A stretch of DNA of 64,000 bases, taken from Paraburkholderia rhizosphaerae (GTDB lineage: Bacteria; Pseudomonadota; Gammaproteobacteria; Burkholderiales; Burkholderiaceae). Positions 36,967 to 46,300 of the stretch are shown piece after piece. The DNA lies in NCBI RefSeq assembly GCF_004366595.1, contig NZ_SORE01000019.1, positions 1 through 64,000 of the forward strand. Reading direction: 5' to 3'. The notes beneath the pieces are model-generated. The model did no database searches. It was not told the origin of the DNA and saw only the letters and a program-made list of their open reading frames with translations. The position numbers were made by a program, and so were the translations under genes. Each line of letters opens with the position of its first letter. The stretch's first letter is position 1.

Positions 36967-38499
36967 TCATCCCCTTCCGTAGTTGTCGTCGAACCGCACG
37001 ATGTCGTCCTCGCCCAGATAGGCGCCGGATTGCACCTCGATCACTTCGAGCGGCAACTTGCCGGGGTTCTCGAGGCGATGGCGCACGCCAAGCGGGATGT
37101 AAGTCGACTCGTTTTCGCCGAGCAGAAACTGCTCGTCGCCGCGCCAGACTCGCGCGGTGCCGCGCACGACGATCCAGTGCTCGGCGCGATGGTGATGGAG
37201 TTGAAGCGACAGGCGCGCGCCCGGCTGCACGACGATGCGCTTCACCTGGAAACGCTCGCCGCGGTCGATCGAATCGAAGAAACCCCAGGGGCGGCGCACC
37301 TTTCTGTGCTGATCGGCTTCGGGTGCCCGCTCGGCCTTGATGCGCGCCACGAGGCCCTTGACGTCCTGCACGCGCGAGCGATCCGCCACCAGCACCGCAT
37401 CCGCGGTCTCGACCACCACCACATTGGTCGTGCCGACGCAGGCGACGAGGCGGCCTTCCGAGTGCGCGTAGCTCGCGGTCGCGCCTTCGAACATCACGCG
37501 GCCGCGCGCGACGTTGCCGTCCGCATCCTTCTCGTGCGCATCCCAGACGGCGTCCCACGACCCGAGATCGGACCAGCCCGCTTCGAGCGGGACGACGACG
37601 CCCTGGCACCGCAGATTGCCGGTGCCCAGGTGCTCCATCACCGCGTAGTCGATCGAATCGGACGGGCTCTGCTCGAATTGCGCGGCGCCCGGGCGCAGGA
37701 ATGCGCCGTCTTTCCGGCTATTGGCAAACGAAGCGACACACGCGTCGTGCATTGCCGGCTGCAGTCGCTTGACCGCTTCGAGCCAGATCGATGCACGCAC
37801 CACGAAAATGCCGCTGTTCCACCAGTATTCGCCGCTTGCGAGGTATTGCACGGCAATCTCGTGCGCCGGCTTTTCGACAAAGCATTCGATATGGCGCGCG
37901 CCGTCCTGCAGTGCCGCGCCGACCTTGATATAGCCAAAACCGGTATCCGGACGCGTCGGCGGCACGCCGAGGGTCACGATCGCGCCTGCCTCGGCGTGAC
38001 AGGCGGCTGCGAGTATCGCGCGCTGGAATGCATCGACATCGGCAATCGAGTGATCGGCCGGCATCGCGACGAGGATCACATCCTCACCGTGCGCGGACGC
38101 GACGACCGCTGCGAGCGTCAGCGCCGGCGCCGTATCGCGTCGCGCGGGCTCGACTACGAGCCGCGCATCCACGCCGTTCGCATGCAACTGTTCGACCGCG
38201 ACGAAACCGTGCTCTTCGCCGCACATGATGATCGGCGCGCCGTTCACCTTGCGCGCCGCGGGAAAGTTCGACATCCGCCGTACGGTGGTCTGCAGCAGCG
38301 AGTCCGGGCCGACGATGTCGAGCAGTTGCTTCGGGCAGTTCGCACGCGACATCGGCCACAGCCGCGTGCCAGAGCCGCCTGCCAGCACGACCGGGGCGAG
38401 CGCGAGACCCTGCGTAACCGGCAGTTCCCCGGCGACACATGCGCGCGACCGCTCATCGAGGGTGCGGGAAATGACTTCGGTCTGTTCGCTATCCAGCAT
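36967..38499 (-). CDS. manC: Mannose-1-phosphate guanylyltransferase / mannose-6-phosphate isomerase
   Basis: Bifunctional type II enzyme of 510 residues providing GDP-mannose. The N-terminal nucleotidyltransferase has VVLAGGSGTRLWPMSRANCPKQLL and the FVEKP motif (HIECFVEKPAHEIA). The C-terminal cupin carries the isomerase metal ligands in LSLQLHHHRAEHWIVVRG and the end motif YIPLGVRHRLENPG. It matches BceA/XanB/AlgA in layout. GDP-mannose can feed the GT4 transferases of the locus. The ATG at 38499 is preceded by AGGA and, further up, by a 16-bp inverted repeat. Confidence 0.94.
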   Translation of the reverse strand: MLDSEQTEVISRTLDERSRACVAGELPVTQGLALAPVVLAGGSGTRLWPMSRANCPKQLLDIVGPDSLLQTTVRRMSNFPAARKVNGAPIIMCGEEHGFVAVEQLHANGVDARLVVEPARRDTAPALTLAAVVASAHGEDVILVAMPADHSIADVDAFQRAILAAACHAEAGAIVTLGVPPTRPDTGFGYIKVGAALQDGARHIECFVEKPAHEIAVQYLASGEYWWNSGIFVVRASIWLEAVKRLQPAMHDACVASFANSRKDGAFLRPGAAQFEQSPSDSIDYAVMEHLGTGNLRCQGVVVPLEAGWSDLGSWDAVWDAHEKDADGNVARGRVMFEGATASYAHSEGRLVACVGTTNVVVVETADAVLVADRSRVQDVKGLVARIKAERAPEADQHRKVRRPWGFFDSIDRGERFQVKRIVVQPGARLSLQLHHHRAEHWIVVRGTARVWRGDEQFLLGENESTYIPLGVRHRLENPGKLPLEVIEVQSGAYLGEDDIVRFDDNYGRG

Positions 38500-38510
38500 T
38501 TCAGATTCCT

Positions 38511-38526
38511 AAACATGTAGATGTTT
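38511..38526. promoter_or_regulatory. Inverted repeat in the manC leader
   Basis: AAACAT-GTAG-ATGTTT is a perfect 6-bp inverted repeat with a 4-base centre, lying 11 bp upstream of the manC start and next to its ribosome-binding site (AGGA). It could be an operator or a leader hairpin that affects translation. Chance occurrence cannot be excluded. Confidence 0.25.
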
Positions 38527-38663
38527 CGCCGTTCCGGCGACGAAGGACCTCATTGCATCCGGCTGGCTTTCAGTTTCCCTTTAGCGGAATCGAAAAACGG
38601 TGCGCCAGCGCGCGTAGCGATGCATCTGGTTCGTGCGCCCGATCCGTGGCGGGTGCGCGGTGC

Positions 38664-39647
38664 TCAGAACGCAAAGTCACGCGTTTCGATTTCCGCTGCC
38701 GTCGCCGGCGCGACGACGGCGCTCAGTGCATCGCGATCGCGGCGCACGCGCACGCGGTATTCGGTCGGTGAAATCGACCAGCGCTTGCGGAAAATCTTCG
38801 CGAGATGGTCGCCGTTACCCATGCCGCTACGGCGGGCGATCTTGTCGACCGGCAGTTCGGTGCCGGCAAGCAGCCGGCAGGTCATATCGAGGCGCGCCTG
38901 CAAAAGATATTCGGACGGCGTGCTGCCCATTTCGAGCTTGAAGCGACGCAGGAAATTGCGCTCGCTCATCGCGGCTTCCTGCGCCGCATCCGACACGGAG
39001 ATTGGCCGGTCGCAGTTTTCCCGAAGCCATTGCGCACAGCGGCGCACTTTATCGGCGACCGTCGCGCCGACGCTGCCAAGCAGCGGCATCAGCTTCGCAC
39101 TCGAACCGGGTATCAGCTGTTCCGCGATCTCGCGTGCGACGTCCAGGCCATGATCCCGCACGACAAGCGTCAGTGCGCTTTTGACCGCGTCGAAGCGGTC
39201 GTCGGCTTGCGCCGCCGGCAGATCGAAAACGAGCGTCGTGCGTACGGTATCGACGCATGCTGAGGCGGATAGCCGTTCGGACATCGCCGCGGGTTCCGCG
39301 GGCAACCGGCCGGTGCGAGCGGCGCCCGCTCCGCCCCCCGAAATGAACAGCGCGTCGAACCCGTGCTGCGTGCGCACGTCGAGTTCATCGGTCCACACCT
39401 GCACCGACGACGAACACGTGACGCTACCGCCATGCAGCGACAGCAATCGGACGCGGTAGCGCACACTGTCGCCGCGCGTGGATGCGCTCATCTCGTTGGC
39501 GAGCTGAAATGCTTCGGCGATGATGCCGGCGCCGAGCAGTGAGAAACCCTCCGACAGAACAATGCCCACGACGCATAACGCGCGAGACGCGCAATCGCCC
39601 GTGGCAAGTCCGCCAGCCCCCGTCTTTTCCGTCCCCGCGTGCGTCAT
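38664..39647 (-). CDS. GlxA-family AraC-type transcriptional regulator
   Basis: The 327-residue protein has an N-terminal DJ-1/PfpI-like (GATase1-like) domain (ALCVVGIVLSEGFSLLGAGI, FDALFISGGGAGAARTG). The C-terminal AraC helix-turn-helix pair reads SERNFLRRFKLEMGSTPSEY then IARRSGMGNGDHLAKIFRKR. The Cys usual in DJ-1 proteases is not in place, as in other GlxA regulators, so it is a sensor domain, not an enzyme. It lies upstream of manC on the same strand with a 165-bp gap, and is the only regulator at this end of the polysaccharide locus, so control of that locus is likely but inferred. Confidence 0.88.
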   Translation of the reverse strand: MTHAGTEKTGAGGLATGDCASRALCVVGIVLSEGFSLLGAGIIAEAFQLANEMSASTRGDSVRYRVRLLSLHGGSVTCSSSVQVWTDELDVRTQHGFDALFISGGGAGAARTGRLPAEPAAMSERLSASACVDTVRTTLVFDLPAAQADDRFDAVKSALTLVVRDHGLDVAREIAEQLIPGSSAKLMPLLGSVGATVADKVRRCAQWLRENCDRPISVSDAAQEAAMSERNFLRRFKLEMGSTPSEYLLQARLDMTCRLLAGTELPVDKIARRSGMGNGDHLAKIFRKRWSISPTEYRVRVRRDRDALSAVVAPATAAEIETRDFAF

Positions 39648-40373
39648 TTTGATATCCCCACGTGGCCGCTTGCGCTTATGCCGATTCGAATGAAAGCGTT
39701 GAAAGCCATGGCGCCGATTCCTTTCAGATAGTTTGTTATCCGAAATAGTCTGAACGTTGATCCGTCATCGAAGATTCGGCCTGGTGCAAGCGCACGTCGA
39801 TAACGTCACTTCGTCCGCGTCGCTCCACGTCCCACGTCACAGCTTGCGGTCCCACGCATCGTACAGACGACGATCCGATTTGATCGGCGGTTCATTTATA
39901 CCGCACGCGTCGCGCGGCCCGCCATTGCAATCGGTCGTTTTGTGTGCGGTCCTCAACGTACTCCGCGCAGTGTGGTCAAGCGCACATACGTGGCTTGCCA
40001 ACCAATGAGCTTTCTGTCGATTTACATCGCGATTTCAAGCATCTCGCGATGCGTGGACGAGCGGGTTTAAAGCAAGTGACTGCCAGACTGAAGAGCGTAG
40101 AGATTGCGTTTGAACTGCGAGGATCTGCTTCGTGATGAAGCGACTCTCCGAGCTTCTAACCGGTCGGGGATGCCGGTACTGCGTCGTTGAGAGAGGCACT
40201 GCGTTGCGCGCGACGCTGCTTTGCAACGTGAATCGGCGAGCTAGCGGCGGGTTACGTTGCTTCGAACAGCGTGATCGCGATGCGCCAGCGCATTATTGCC
40301 GGGCACAAAACGCGATTCTGTTCGGCATCGCACGTAGCAACGGCGAGCTCGCGTGTGCGATGCAGCGGCGAAG
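39648..40373. other. Intergenic stretch without a supported gene
   Basis: About 0.7 kb between the AraC regulator and the rpiA terminator. A few ORFs of 60-90 codons occur (the longest at 40132-40401, plus strand, 89 codons) but none has a recognisable domain or coding-like composition. The GC content dips around 39,700-40,000. The regulator's promoter must lie at its left end. Confidence 0.5.
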
Positions 40374-40432
40374 CAAAAACGCCGTGCGCAGCTTGAGCTA
40401 GCGGTTCGAGCTAGCAGCAACGCACGGCGTTT
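40374..40432 (-). terminator. Rho-independent terminator of rpiA
   Basis: Read on the minus strand, a 12-bp perfect stem (AAACGCCGTGCG with CGCACGGCGTTT, arms 40421-40432 and 40377-40388) is followed by a run of five T. The 32-base loop holds a smaller repeat (GCTAGCTCGAACCGCTAGC). It lies just beyond the rpiA stop at 40499. Confidence 0.7.
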
Positions 40433-40498
40433 CGTGACCTGACCGCCGTGACCTGACCGTCGAGACCTTGGCGGAAGCGGACCGCGATGGTAACCGGG

Positions 40499-41194
40499 TT
40501 AGCGCGGCGGATAATCGATCCGCTCGACGCCCGTGTCCGTGCCGAGCAGACAGATATTCGCGCCGCGGCCCGCAAACAGCCCGACGGTGACCACACCGGG
40601 CCATGCGTTGATCTGCGTCTCGAGCGCAAGCGGATCGCTGATCTGCAAACCTTTGACATCGATGATCTCGTTGCCGTTGTCGGTGATGAACGGTGCGCCG
40701 TCTTTCGTCACGCGCACGACCGGTACACCGCCAAGCGCCGTGACACGGCGGCCGATCGCAGTACGCGCCATCGGCACCACTTCGATCGGTAGCGGAAACT
40801 TGCCGAGCAGGTCGACGCGTTTGCTCGCGTCGACAATGCAGACGAATACGTCGGACACCGACGCGACGATTTTCTCGCGCGTTAGCGCGCCGCCGCCGCC
40901 TTTGATCATCGCGCCGCTGCGATCGATTTCGTCGGCGCCGTCGACATACACCGGCAGCGAGTCGATTTCGTTCAGGTCGAACACCCGAATACCGTGCGCC
41001 TGCAGACGCGCGGTGCTTGCCACCGAACTCGACACCGCGCCGCGATAGTGGCCTTTATTGGCCGCGAGCGCATCGATGAAGCAGTTCGCAGTGGAACCGG
41101 TACCGACGCCGATAATCGCGCCTTCCGGCACGTGGGCATTCACATAGTCGGCGGCAGCCTGGCCGACCAGTTGCTTGAGTTCGTCTTGAGTCAT
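40499..41194 (-). CDS. rpiA: Ribose-5-phosphate isomerase A
   Basis: RpiA interconverts ribose-5-phosphate and ribulose-5-phosphate (pentose phosphate pathway). The 231-residue protein shows IIGVGTGSTANCFIDAL, YVDGADEIDRSGAMIKGGGG (catalytic Asp and phosphate-binding residues) and FPLPIEVVPMA, all diagnostic. The start at 41194 (MTQDELKQLVGQAA) is the family start. It stands alone with its own terminator. Confidence 0.96.
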   Translation of the reverse strand: MTQDELKQLVGQAAADYVNAHVPEGAIIGVGTGSTANCFIDALAANKGHYRGAVSSSVASTARLQAHGIRVFDLNEIDSLPVYVDGADEIDRSGAMIKGGGGALTREKIVASVSDVFVCIVDASKRVDLLGKFPLPIEVVPMARTAIGRRVTALGGVPVVRVTKDGAPFITDNGNEIIDVKGLQISDPLALETQINAWPGVVTVGLFAGRGANICLLGTDTGVERIDYPPR

Positions 41195-41320
41195 GGGGAT
41201 TGAAATGCTGGCACGCGGGAAACCGTTAGTTTACCGGAGTCGCGCGGAGGCTGGACAACGGGTATGTCGCGTGCGCAGTGTGCGGTGTGCGGCGCGGGAC
41301 GCATCGGCCGCGCCGCGCGG

Positions 41321-42208
41321 TCAAGACGCGGGTTTCGTTTCGGCTGGCGCGTCACGCATGTACTTGTCGAGCAGCGCTTGCGCGATCGCATCGGTTTGCG
41401 CGTCCGGATTACCTGAATAGTCGCGCGGCCGGAAATGCATCTGGAATGCTGCGAACACGCGCCGGGTTTTCTCGTCGAGGATGCCGTCGGTCGCGACGTC
41501 ATAGCCATAGCGCGCGAGTTTCTGCTGCAGGCCGCGCACGTCCGCCGGCGCGTCCGGCGCGCGGCCGGCCAGGTCGGCGGTGACGGTCACCGCGTCGGGC
41601 CATGCGCCGACGCCCGCGTCGTACAGCTGCTTCCAAGGGAACAGCGGACCTGGGTCGGTCTTGCGTTGCGGCGCGATATCGCTATGCCCAACGACGCGCG
41701 TTGGCGGAATGCCGTAGCGGCTGACGATGTCCTTCGACAGGCGGATCAACGCGTCGACCTGGGCGGGCGGATACGGCTGCCAGGTTCGGCCTTGCGGCGT
41801 ATCGATCGGGCCGAGGTTCACGTTTTCGATGCCGATCGACGCGGCATTCAGCTCAGTCGTGCCCTGCCAGAAGCTGACGCCCGCATGCCACGCGCGTTGC
41901 GATTCCGGCACGAGCTGCCAGACGACGGGCTCACCATTTTTAGTGCGTGGTGCCGCCGGCACCAGGTAATGCGCGCTCACCTGCTCGGTCGTCAGCACGT
42001 TCAGCGATTGCGCTTCGTCGATTTCCGTGTAGTGCATCACGAGGAAGCGGATGCGGGTGTCCGCGTAGCGCGCGGGATGGCTTACGTCGGCGTAATAGGT
42101 GCCGCGGTCGATCGTCGTGGTGCTGCAGGCGGCGAGCAGCAGCGCGGCGCAAGCGATCGATGCGCGGGTGAGCGACGCGGCGAACTGGTGGGGTCGGGCG
42201 AAGGTCAT
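41321..42208 (-). CDS. N-acetylmuramoyl-L-alanine amidase, AmiD-like lipoprotein
   Basis: The 295-residue protein has a lipoprotein signal (TRASIACAALLLAAC, lipobox LAAC). The amidase_2 domain has zinc ligands in FLVMHYTEIDEAQSL and in PTRVVGHSDIAPQRKTDPGP, with the second-shell Lys. A C-terminal peptidoglycan-binding helical domain follows (DVRGLQQKLARYGYDVATDG). This is the architecture of E. coli AmiD, an outer-membrane-anchored amidase that cleaves the MurNAc-L-Ala bond in anhydro-muropeptides and intact chains, and not of the cytoplasmic AmpD. The start at 42208 is taken from the signal peptide. Confidence 0.9.
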   Translation of the reverse strand: MTFARPHQFAASLTRASIACAALLLAACSTTTIDRGTYYADVSHPARYADTRIRFLVMHYTEIDEAQSLNVLTTEQVSAHYLVPAAPRTKNGEPVVWQLVPESQRAWHAGVSFWQGTTELNAASIGIENVNLGPIDTPQGRTWQPYPPAQVDALIRLSKDIVSRYGIPPTRVVGHSDIAPQRKTDPGPLFPWKQLYDAGVGAWPDAVTVTADLAGRAPDAPADVRGLQQKLARYGYDVATDGILDEKTRRVFAAFQMHFRPRDYSGNPDAQTDAIAQALLDKYMRDAPAETKPAS

Positions 42209-42254
42209 TGTGTGGTACGAGTTTTTGACGTGCCGGCAAGATGCCGGCCGAGCG

Positions 42255-43004
42255 TTATGCGCGTGTCGCCGCCACCCTCTGCCGCACCGCCTCAAACAGA
42301 CAAACCCCGCTCGCCACCGACACATTCAGGCTCTCGACGCTCCCCGCCATCGGAATATGCATCACCTCATCGCACGTATCGCGCGTGAGACGGCGCATGC
42401 CCTCGCCTTCCGCGCCCATCACGAGCGCGACCGGTCCATCGAGTTTCGTTTGATAAAGGCTCGCCGGCGCATCGCCGGCGGTGCCGACTACCCACACGCC
42501 GGCGTCCTTCAGTTCACGCAGCGCGCGGGCGAGATTCGTGACCGTGATATACGGCACCGTGTCCGCCGCGCCGCTCGCGACCTTCGCCGCCGTCGCGTTG
42601 AGGCCGACCGCACGGTCGCGCGGTGCGATCACTGCGTGCGCCCCCGCTGCGTCAGCGACGCGCAGACAGGCGCCAAGGTTATGCGGATCCGTCACGCCAT
42701 CGAGCACGAGCAGCAGCGCCGGCCCGTTCAGCACGTCAAGAAGTTCAGCCAGATTTTGCGCAAGCGGCAAATCGGTTGCGCGCGCAACCACGCCCTGATG
42801 GCGCTCGGTGTGTGCAAGACCCCACAGACGCGTTTCGTCGGCGGCAATCACGCGCACGCCCGCTTCCTTCGCGACATGCAGGAATTCATTCATGCGGCGG
42901 TCGCGCCGGCTCTGATCGTAGTAGATCTCTTCGACCGTCGACGCATCGTGCCGCAGACGCGCGGTCACCGCATGAAACCCGTATAGAACCTTAAGACGTG
43001 ACAT
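42255..43004 (-). CDS. rlmB: 23S rRNA (guanosine-2'-O)-methyltransferase RlmB
   Basis: SpoU/TrmH-family methyltransferase of 249 residues acting on G2251 of 23S rRNA. The N-terminal substrate-binding domain begins LKVLYGFHAVTARLR. The trefoil-knot catalytic domain has LDGVTDPHNLGACLRVADAA (motif 1), LVMGAEGEGMRRL (motif 2) and IPMAGSVESLNVSVASGVCL (motif 3). It is the usual neighbour of rnr, which lies 199 bp upstream on the same strand. Confidence 0.95.
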   Translation of the reverse strand: MSRLKVLYGFHAVTARLRHDASTVEEIYYDQSRRDRRMNEFLHVAKEAGVRVIAADETRLWGLAHTERHQGVVARATDLPLAQNLAELLDVLNGPALLLVLDGVTDPHNLGACLRVADAAGAHAVIAPRDRAVGLNATAAKVASGAADTVPYITVTNLARALRELKDAGVWVVGTAGDAPASLYQTKLDGPVALVMGAEGEGMRRLTRDTCDEVMHIPMAGSVESLNVSVASGVCLFEAVRQRVAATRA

Positions 43005-43203
43005 GACTGGACAACCTTTGATGACGCGCCCGAACGGGCGCCATCGATAGTGACAAACAGTGCGCGACGATGCTGCGCGCGACTAGCGGCTCGATGCAAC
43101 ACCAGACCAACCGATCGGCACGGTCGGCGCAGCGTCACAATCGGGCCCAGGCCGCCGCCGCGTTGCGCGCGATACGTGTCGGACCAACTCGGGACGGTCC
43201 GCG

Positions 43204-45657
43204 TCAGCGCTTCTTTCTCGCCTGCCCCTTCGCTGATTTCGCCGACGCCGCACGCTTTTTCGCCGCGCTGCGCGCCGCGCGCGCTTCCTTCACCGCGACG
43301 CTCGCCGCTGGCGCGGCCTTCTTGCGGCGCCCGCCCTCGCTCACCGGCAGCGCCCGCACGCGCGGTCCGTTATCGCCACGCTCGCCGCCCGACTTATCGA
43401 GCGCCACGCCGCGGCTCGACGGCGGTTTGATCGGCGTGTCGCGCACGAGACGGAAATCGATCTTGCGCGCATCGAGATCGACGCGGCTGACCTGTACGCG
43501 CACACGGTCCGACAACCGGTAGCGGATCCCCGTGCGTTCGCCGCGCAGTTCGTTGCGAATTTCGTCGTACTGGAAATAGTCGGAGCCGAGTTCGGTCACA
43601 TGCACGAGCCCTTCGATAAACAACGCATCCAACTGCACGAAGATGCCGAACGACGTCACGCCGCTCACCATGCCGCCGTACTCTTCACCCAGTTTGTCGC
43701 GCATGAAATAGCACTTGAGCCATGCTTCGACATCGCGCGATGCTTCATCGGCGCGCCGTTCGTTCGACGAGCAATGCAGCCCGAGTTCTTCCCAGATCGC
43801 CGTGTTCTCGCGACGGCGGCCACTGCGTTTTTCGTCGTCGGCCTGCATCGCGCGTGCGCGCGGCGACAGCGCGGTGTTCAGCACGACGCCCTCGGGCGTC
43901 TCCGGCTGATACTTGCGCCCCTGCAGGATCGCGTAGATCGCGCGGTGCGTGAGCAGGTCCGGATAGCGGCGAATCGGGCTCGTGAAGTGCGCGTACGCCT
44001 CATAGGCGAGACCAAAGTGACCGATGTTGTCCGGGCTGTAGACCGCCTGCTGCATCGAGCGCAGCAGCATCGTCTGCAGCATCTGCGCGTCGGGCCGGTC
44101 GCGGATATGCGCCATCAGCGCCGCGTAGTCGCTCGCGTGCGGCGTCTCGCCCCCGGTCAGCGTCAGGCCCATGCCGCGCAGGAATGTACGCAGGTTTTCG
44201 AGTCGTTCTGCAGTTGGCCCTGCGTGCACACGATAGAGCCCGGCGTGCTTGTTGCGCTTCATGAAGTCTGCCGCGCAGACGTTCGCCGCCAGCATGCATT
44301 CTTCGATCAGCTTGTGCGCGTCGTTGCGATGACGCGGCACGATCTGCTCGATCTTGCCCTGCGCGTTGCAGACGATATACGTTTCAGTGGTGTCGAAGTC
44401 GATCGCGCCGCGCTTCTGGCGCGCCGCGAACAGCGATTTGTACACACCGTACAGATTCTGCAGGTGCGGCAGCAGCGACGCACGGCGTGCCGCCTCCGGA
44501 CCCTTGGTATTCGCGAGCACTGCGGCAACTTCGGTGTACGTGAGGCGCGCGGCCGAATGCATCACGCCCGGATAGAACTGGTAGGCCTTGATTTCGCCGC
44601 GTGCGGTAATGACCATGTCGCAAACCAGCACGCAACGATCGACGGCCGGATTCAGCGAGCACAACCCGTTCGACAGCTTCTCCGGCAGCATCGGGATCAC
44701 GCGGCGCGGGAAATACACGGACGTGCTGCGCTCGAGCGCGTCGACGTCGAGCCCGCTGTTAGGCAACACGTAATGCGACACGTCGGCAATCGCGACAATC
44801 AGGCGGAAACCATCGCCGCGGCCGACCTTGACCGGCTCGCAATACACCGCGTCGTCGAAATCGCGTGCGTCTTCGCCGTCGATCGTGACGAGCGGCACAT
44901 CGCGCAGATCGATACGGTGACGCATGTCCGCGGGACGCACTTCGTCCGGCAGTTTCGCGGCCACCTCGAGCGCCGCGTCGCTGAACTCGTGCGGCACGCC
45001 GTACTTGCGCACCGCAATTTCGATTTCCATGCCCGGGTCGTCGATATCGCCGAGCACTTCGACGACGCGCCCAAGCGGCTGCGAATGCCGGCTCGGAAAA
45101 TCGGTTAGCTCGACCACCACGACCTGCCCGACCTTCGCCTTTTTCGTGTTCTGCGTGATCAGGATGTCGTGGCCGATGCGCTTGTCTTCGGGGGCAACGA
45201 TCAGTGCGCCGTTCTCGTTGAGCAGGCGGCCGATCACGCGCTTGTTCGCGCGATCCGTGACTTCGACGATATGCCCTTCCGGCCGCCCGCGCCGGTCATA
45301 GCCGACGATGCGCGCAAGCACGCGGTCGTTGTGCATCACCTTCTGCATTTCGCCGTTCGGCAGGAACAGGTCGTCCTGGCCGTCGTCGCGCACGAGAAAG
45401 CCGTAGCCGTCGCGATGGCCCTGCACGCGGCCGGCGACGAAATTCGACGGATGGGTCAGCTGATAATGCCCACGCTGATCGAGCCGGATCTGGCCATCGC
45501 GTTCCATCGCGGCCAGACGTTTGAAGAAGCCTTCGCGCTCCTGGCGCTTGATCGAAAGCGCCTCGGCGATGTCGTTCGCAGCAAGCGGCGTTTCACTCGT
45601 GCGCAGCACGCCGAGGATTTCTTCGCGACTCGGAATCGGATACGGATATTTGCTCAA
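43204..45657 (-). CDS. rnr: Ribonuclease R
   Basis: The 817-residue 3'-5' exoribonuclease has an N-terminal helix-turn-helix (MSKYPYPIPSREEILGVLRT), cold-shock domains, and the RNB catalytic domain with the metal-binding Asp cluster in TIDGEDARDFDDAVYCE. A C-terminal S1 domain (GEEYGGMVSGVTSFGIFVQL) is followed by a long basic tail (KKRAASAKSAKGQARKKR). RNase R degrades structured RNA and takes part in rRNA quality control. Its partner rlmB follows. The tail is Lys/Ala-rich, as in other betaproteobacteria. Confidence 0.96.
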   Translation of the reverse strand: MSKYPYPIPSREEILGVLRTSETPLAANDIAEALSIKRQEREGFFKRLAAMERDGQIRLDQRGHYQLTHPSNFVAGRVQGHRDGYGFLVRDDGQDDLFLPNGEMQKVMHNDRVLARIVGYDRRGRPEGHIVEVTDRANKRVIGRLLNENGALIVAPEDKRIGHDILITQNTKKAKVGQVVVVELTDFPSRHSQPLGRVVEVLGDIDDPGMEIEIAVRKYGVPHEFSDAALEVAAKLPDEVRPADMRHRIDLRDVPLVTIDGEDARDFDDAVYCEPVKVGRGDGFRLIVAIADVSHYVLPNSGLDVDALERSTSVYFPRRVIPMLPEKLSNGLCSLNPAVDRCVLVCDMVITARGEIKAYQFYPGVMHSAARLTYTEVAAVLANTKGPEAARRASLLPHLQNLYGVYKSLFAARQKRGAIDFDTTETYIVCNAQGKIEQIVPRHRNDAHKLIEECMLAANVCAADFMKRNKHAGLYRVHAGPTAERLENLRTFLRGMGLTLTGGETPHASDYAALMAHIRDRPDAQMLQTMLLRSMQQAVYSPDNIGHFGLAYEAYAHFTSPIRRYPDLLTHRAIYAILQGRKYQPETPEGVVLNTALSPRARAMQADDEKRSGRRRENTAIWEELGLHCSSNERRADEASRDVEAWLKCYFMRDKLGEEYGGMVSGVTSFGIFVQLDALFIEGLVHVTELGSDYFQYDEIRNELRGERTGIRYRLSDRVRVQVSRVDLDARKIDFRLVRDTPIKPPSSRGVALDKSGGERGDNGPRVRALPVSEGGRRKKAAPAASVAVKEARAARSAAKKRAASAKSAKGQARKKR

Positions 45658-45981
45658 GGGCTTATCGATGATTTTTCTCGGTGCGTGGACGTCGGCGGAT
45701 GAAGTGCGGCGGCGCCGGGCGGCTTGCCCGCTTTGGCCCTGGCCTTATGCCTGATGAGGGCGCCTGGCTCGCTCTGTCAACGTACTGCCCGGCCATTCTA
45801 TCATCCGTCTCTTAATGCGAAGCGCGTTGAAGGCCGCGTGCACGGGGCTTCCGGCGTGCATTCGGCGCGCAGTGCGCAGGTTCCGCTCGGCGCTTGACAG
45901 AACCAGACAGCTCGCTATAATTGCGGTCTTTGCTGTTCCACGTTGGTTGAAAGTGCGGAGCGGCGAAAAGATGAACACTTG
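45658..45981. other. Intergenic stretch between rnr and the tRNA genes
   Basis: No gene was seen. The right half holds the near-consensus promoter of the first tRNA-Leu (45894-45921). The rnr promoter must lie in the left part but was not recognised. Confidence 0.5.
45894..45921 (+). promoter_or_regulatory. Sigma-70 promoter of the first tRNA-Leu
   Basis: TTGACA at 45894-45899 and TATAAT at 45916-45921, both perfect consensus hexamers, are separated by 16 bp. They lie 60 bp upstream of the tRNA and are followed by GCGGTCTTTGC, a GC-rich initial region typical of stringently controlled stable-RNA promoters. Confidence 0.85.
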
Positions 45982-46068
45982 GCCCAGGTGGCGGAATTGG
46001 TAGACGCACTAGGTTCAGGTCCTAGCGGTGGCAACACCGTGGAGGTTCGAGTCCTCTCCTGGGCACCA
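45982..46068 (+). tRNA. tRNA-Leu (anticodon CAG), copy 1
   Basis: The 87-nt gene includes the encoded CCA. The acceptor stem GCCCAGG pairs with CCTGGGC. The D-arm is TGGCGGAATTGGTAGACGC, the anticodon arm CTAGG-TTCAGGT-CCTAG has CAG in the loop, there is a long variable arm as expected for class II tRNA, and the T-arm contains GAGGTTCGAGTCCTC. It is identical to the second copy at 46214. Confidence 0.97.
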
Positions 46069-46080
46069 AGGTTTGATGAA

Positions 46081-46113
46081 AAGGTCGGCGCTTGCCGGCC
46101 TTTATCATTTTTA
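46081..46113 (+). terminator. Terminator after tRNA-Leu copy 1
   Basis: AAGGTCGGC and GCCGGCCTT form a 9-bp stem with one G-T pair and a 4-base loop, followed by TTATCATTTTT. It lies 12 bp after the tRNA. Confidence 0.75.
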
Positions 46114-46165
46114 GACGCTGCTCTTCGATTCGATTTTCATTCGTTTCGAAGTTCGATCGTCGAAG

Positions 46166-46193
46166 TTGACACACTGCATCATCCCGCTACAAT
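46166..46193 (+). promoter_or_regulatory. Sigma-70 promoter of the second tRNA-Leu
   Basis: TTGACA at 46166-46171 and TACAAT at 46188-46193 are separated by 16 bp. The layout matches that upstream of the first copy, so each tRNA has its own transcription unit. Confidence 0.8.
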
Positions 46194-46213
46194 AGCGGTC
46201 TAGCTTGAAACGT

Positions 46214-46300
46214 GCCCAGGTGGCGGAATTGGTAGACGCACTAGGTTCAGGTCCTAGCGGTGGCAACACCGTGGAGGTTCGAGTCCTCTCCTGGGCACCA
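46214..46300 (+). tRNA. tRNA-Leu (anticodon CAG), copy 2
   Basis: The sequence is identical to the copy at 45982, again with encoded CCA. Its last 21 nt, together with 69 bp of downstream DNA, are duplicated once more at 46429-46518. Confidence 0.97.

Noticed and set aside
36610..38520. 636-codon plus-strand ORF opposite manC
   Set aside because: It is antisense to ManC and the phosphotransferase start, has His/Arg-rich composition and no ribosome-binding site.
43600..45108. 502-codon plus-strand ORF opposite rnr
   Set aside because: It is a shadow of ribonuclease R in a high-GC gene, with no domain and skewed composition.
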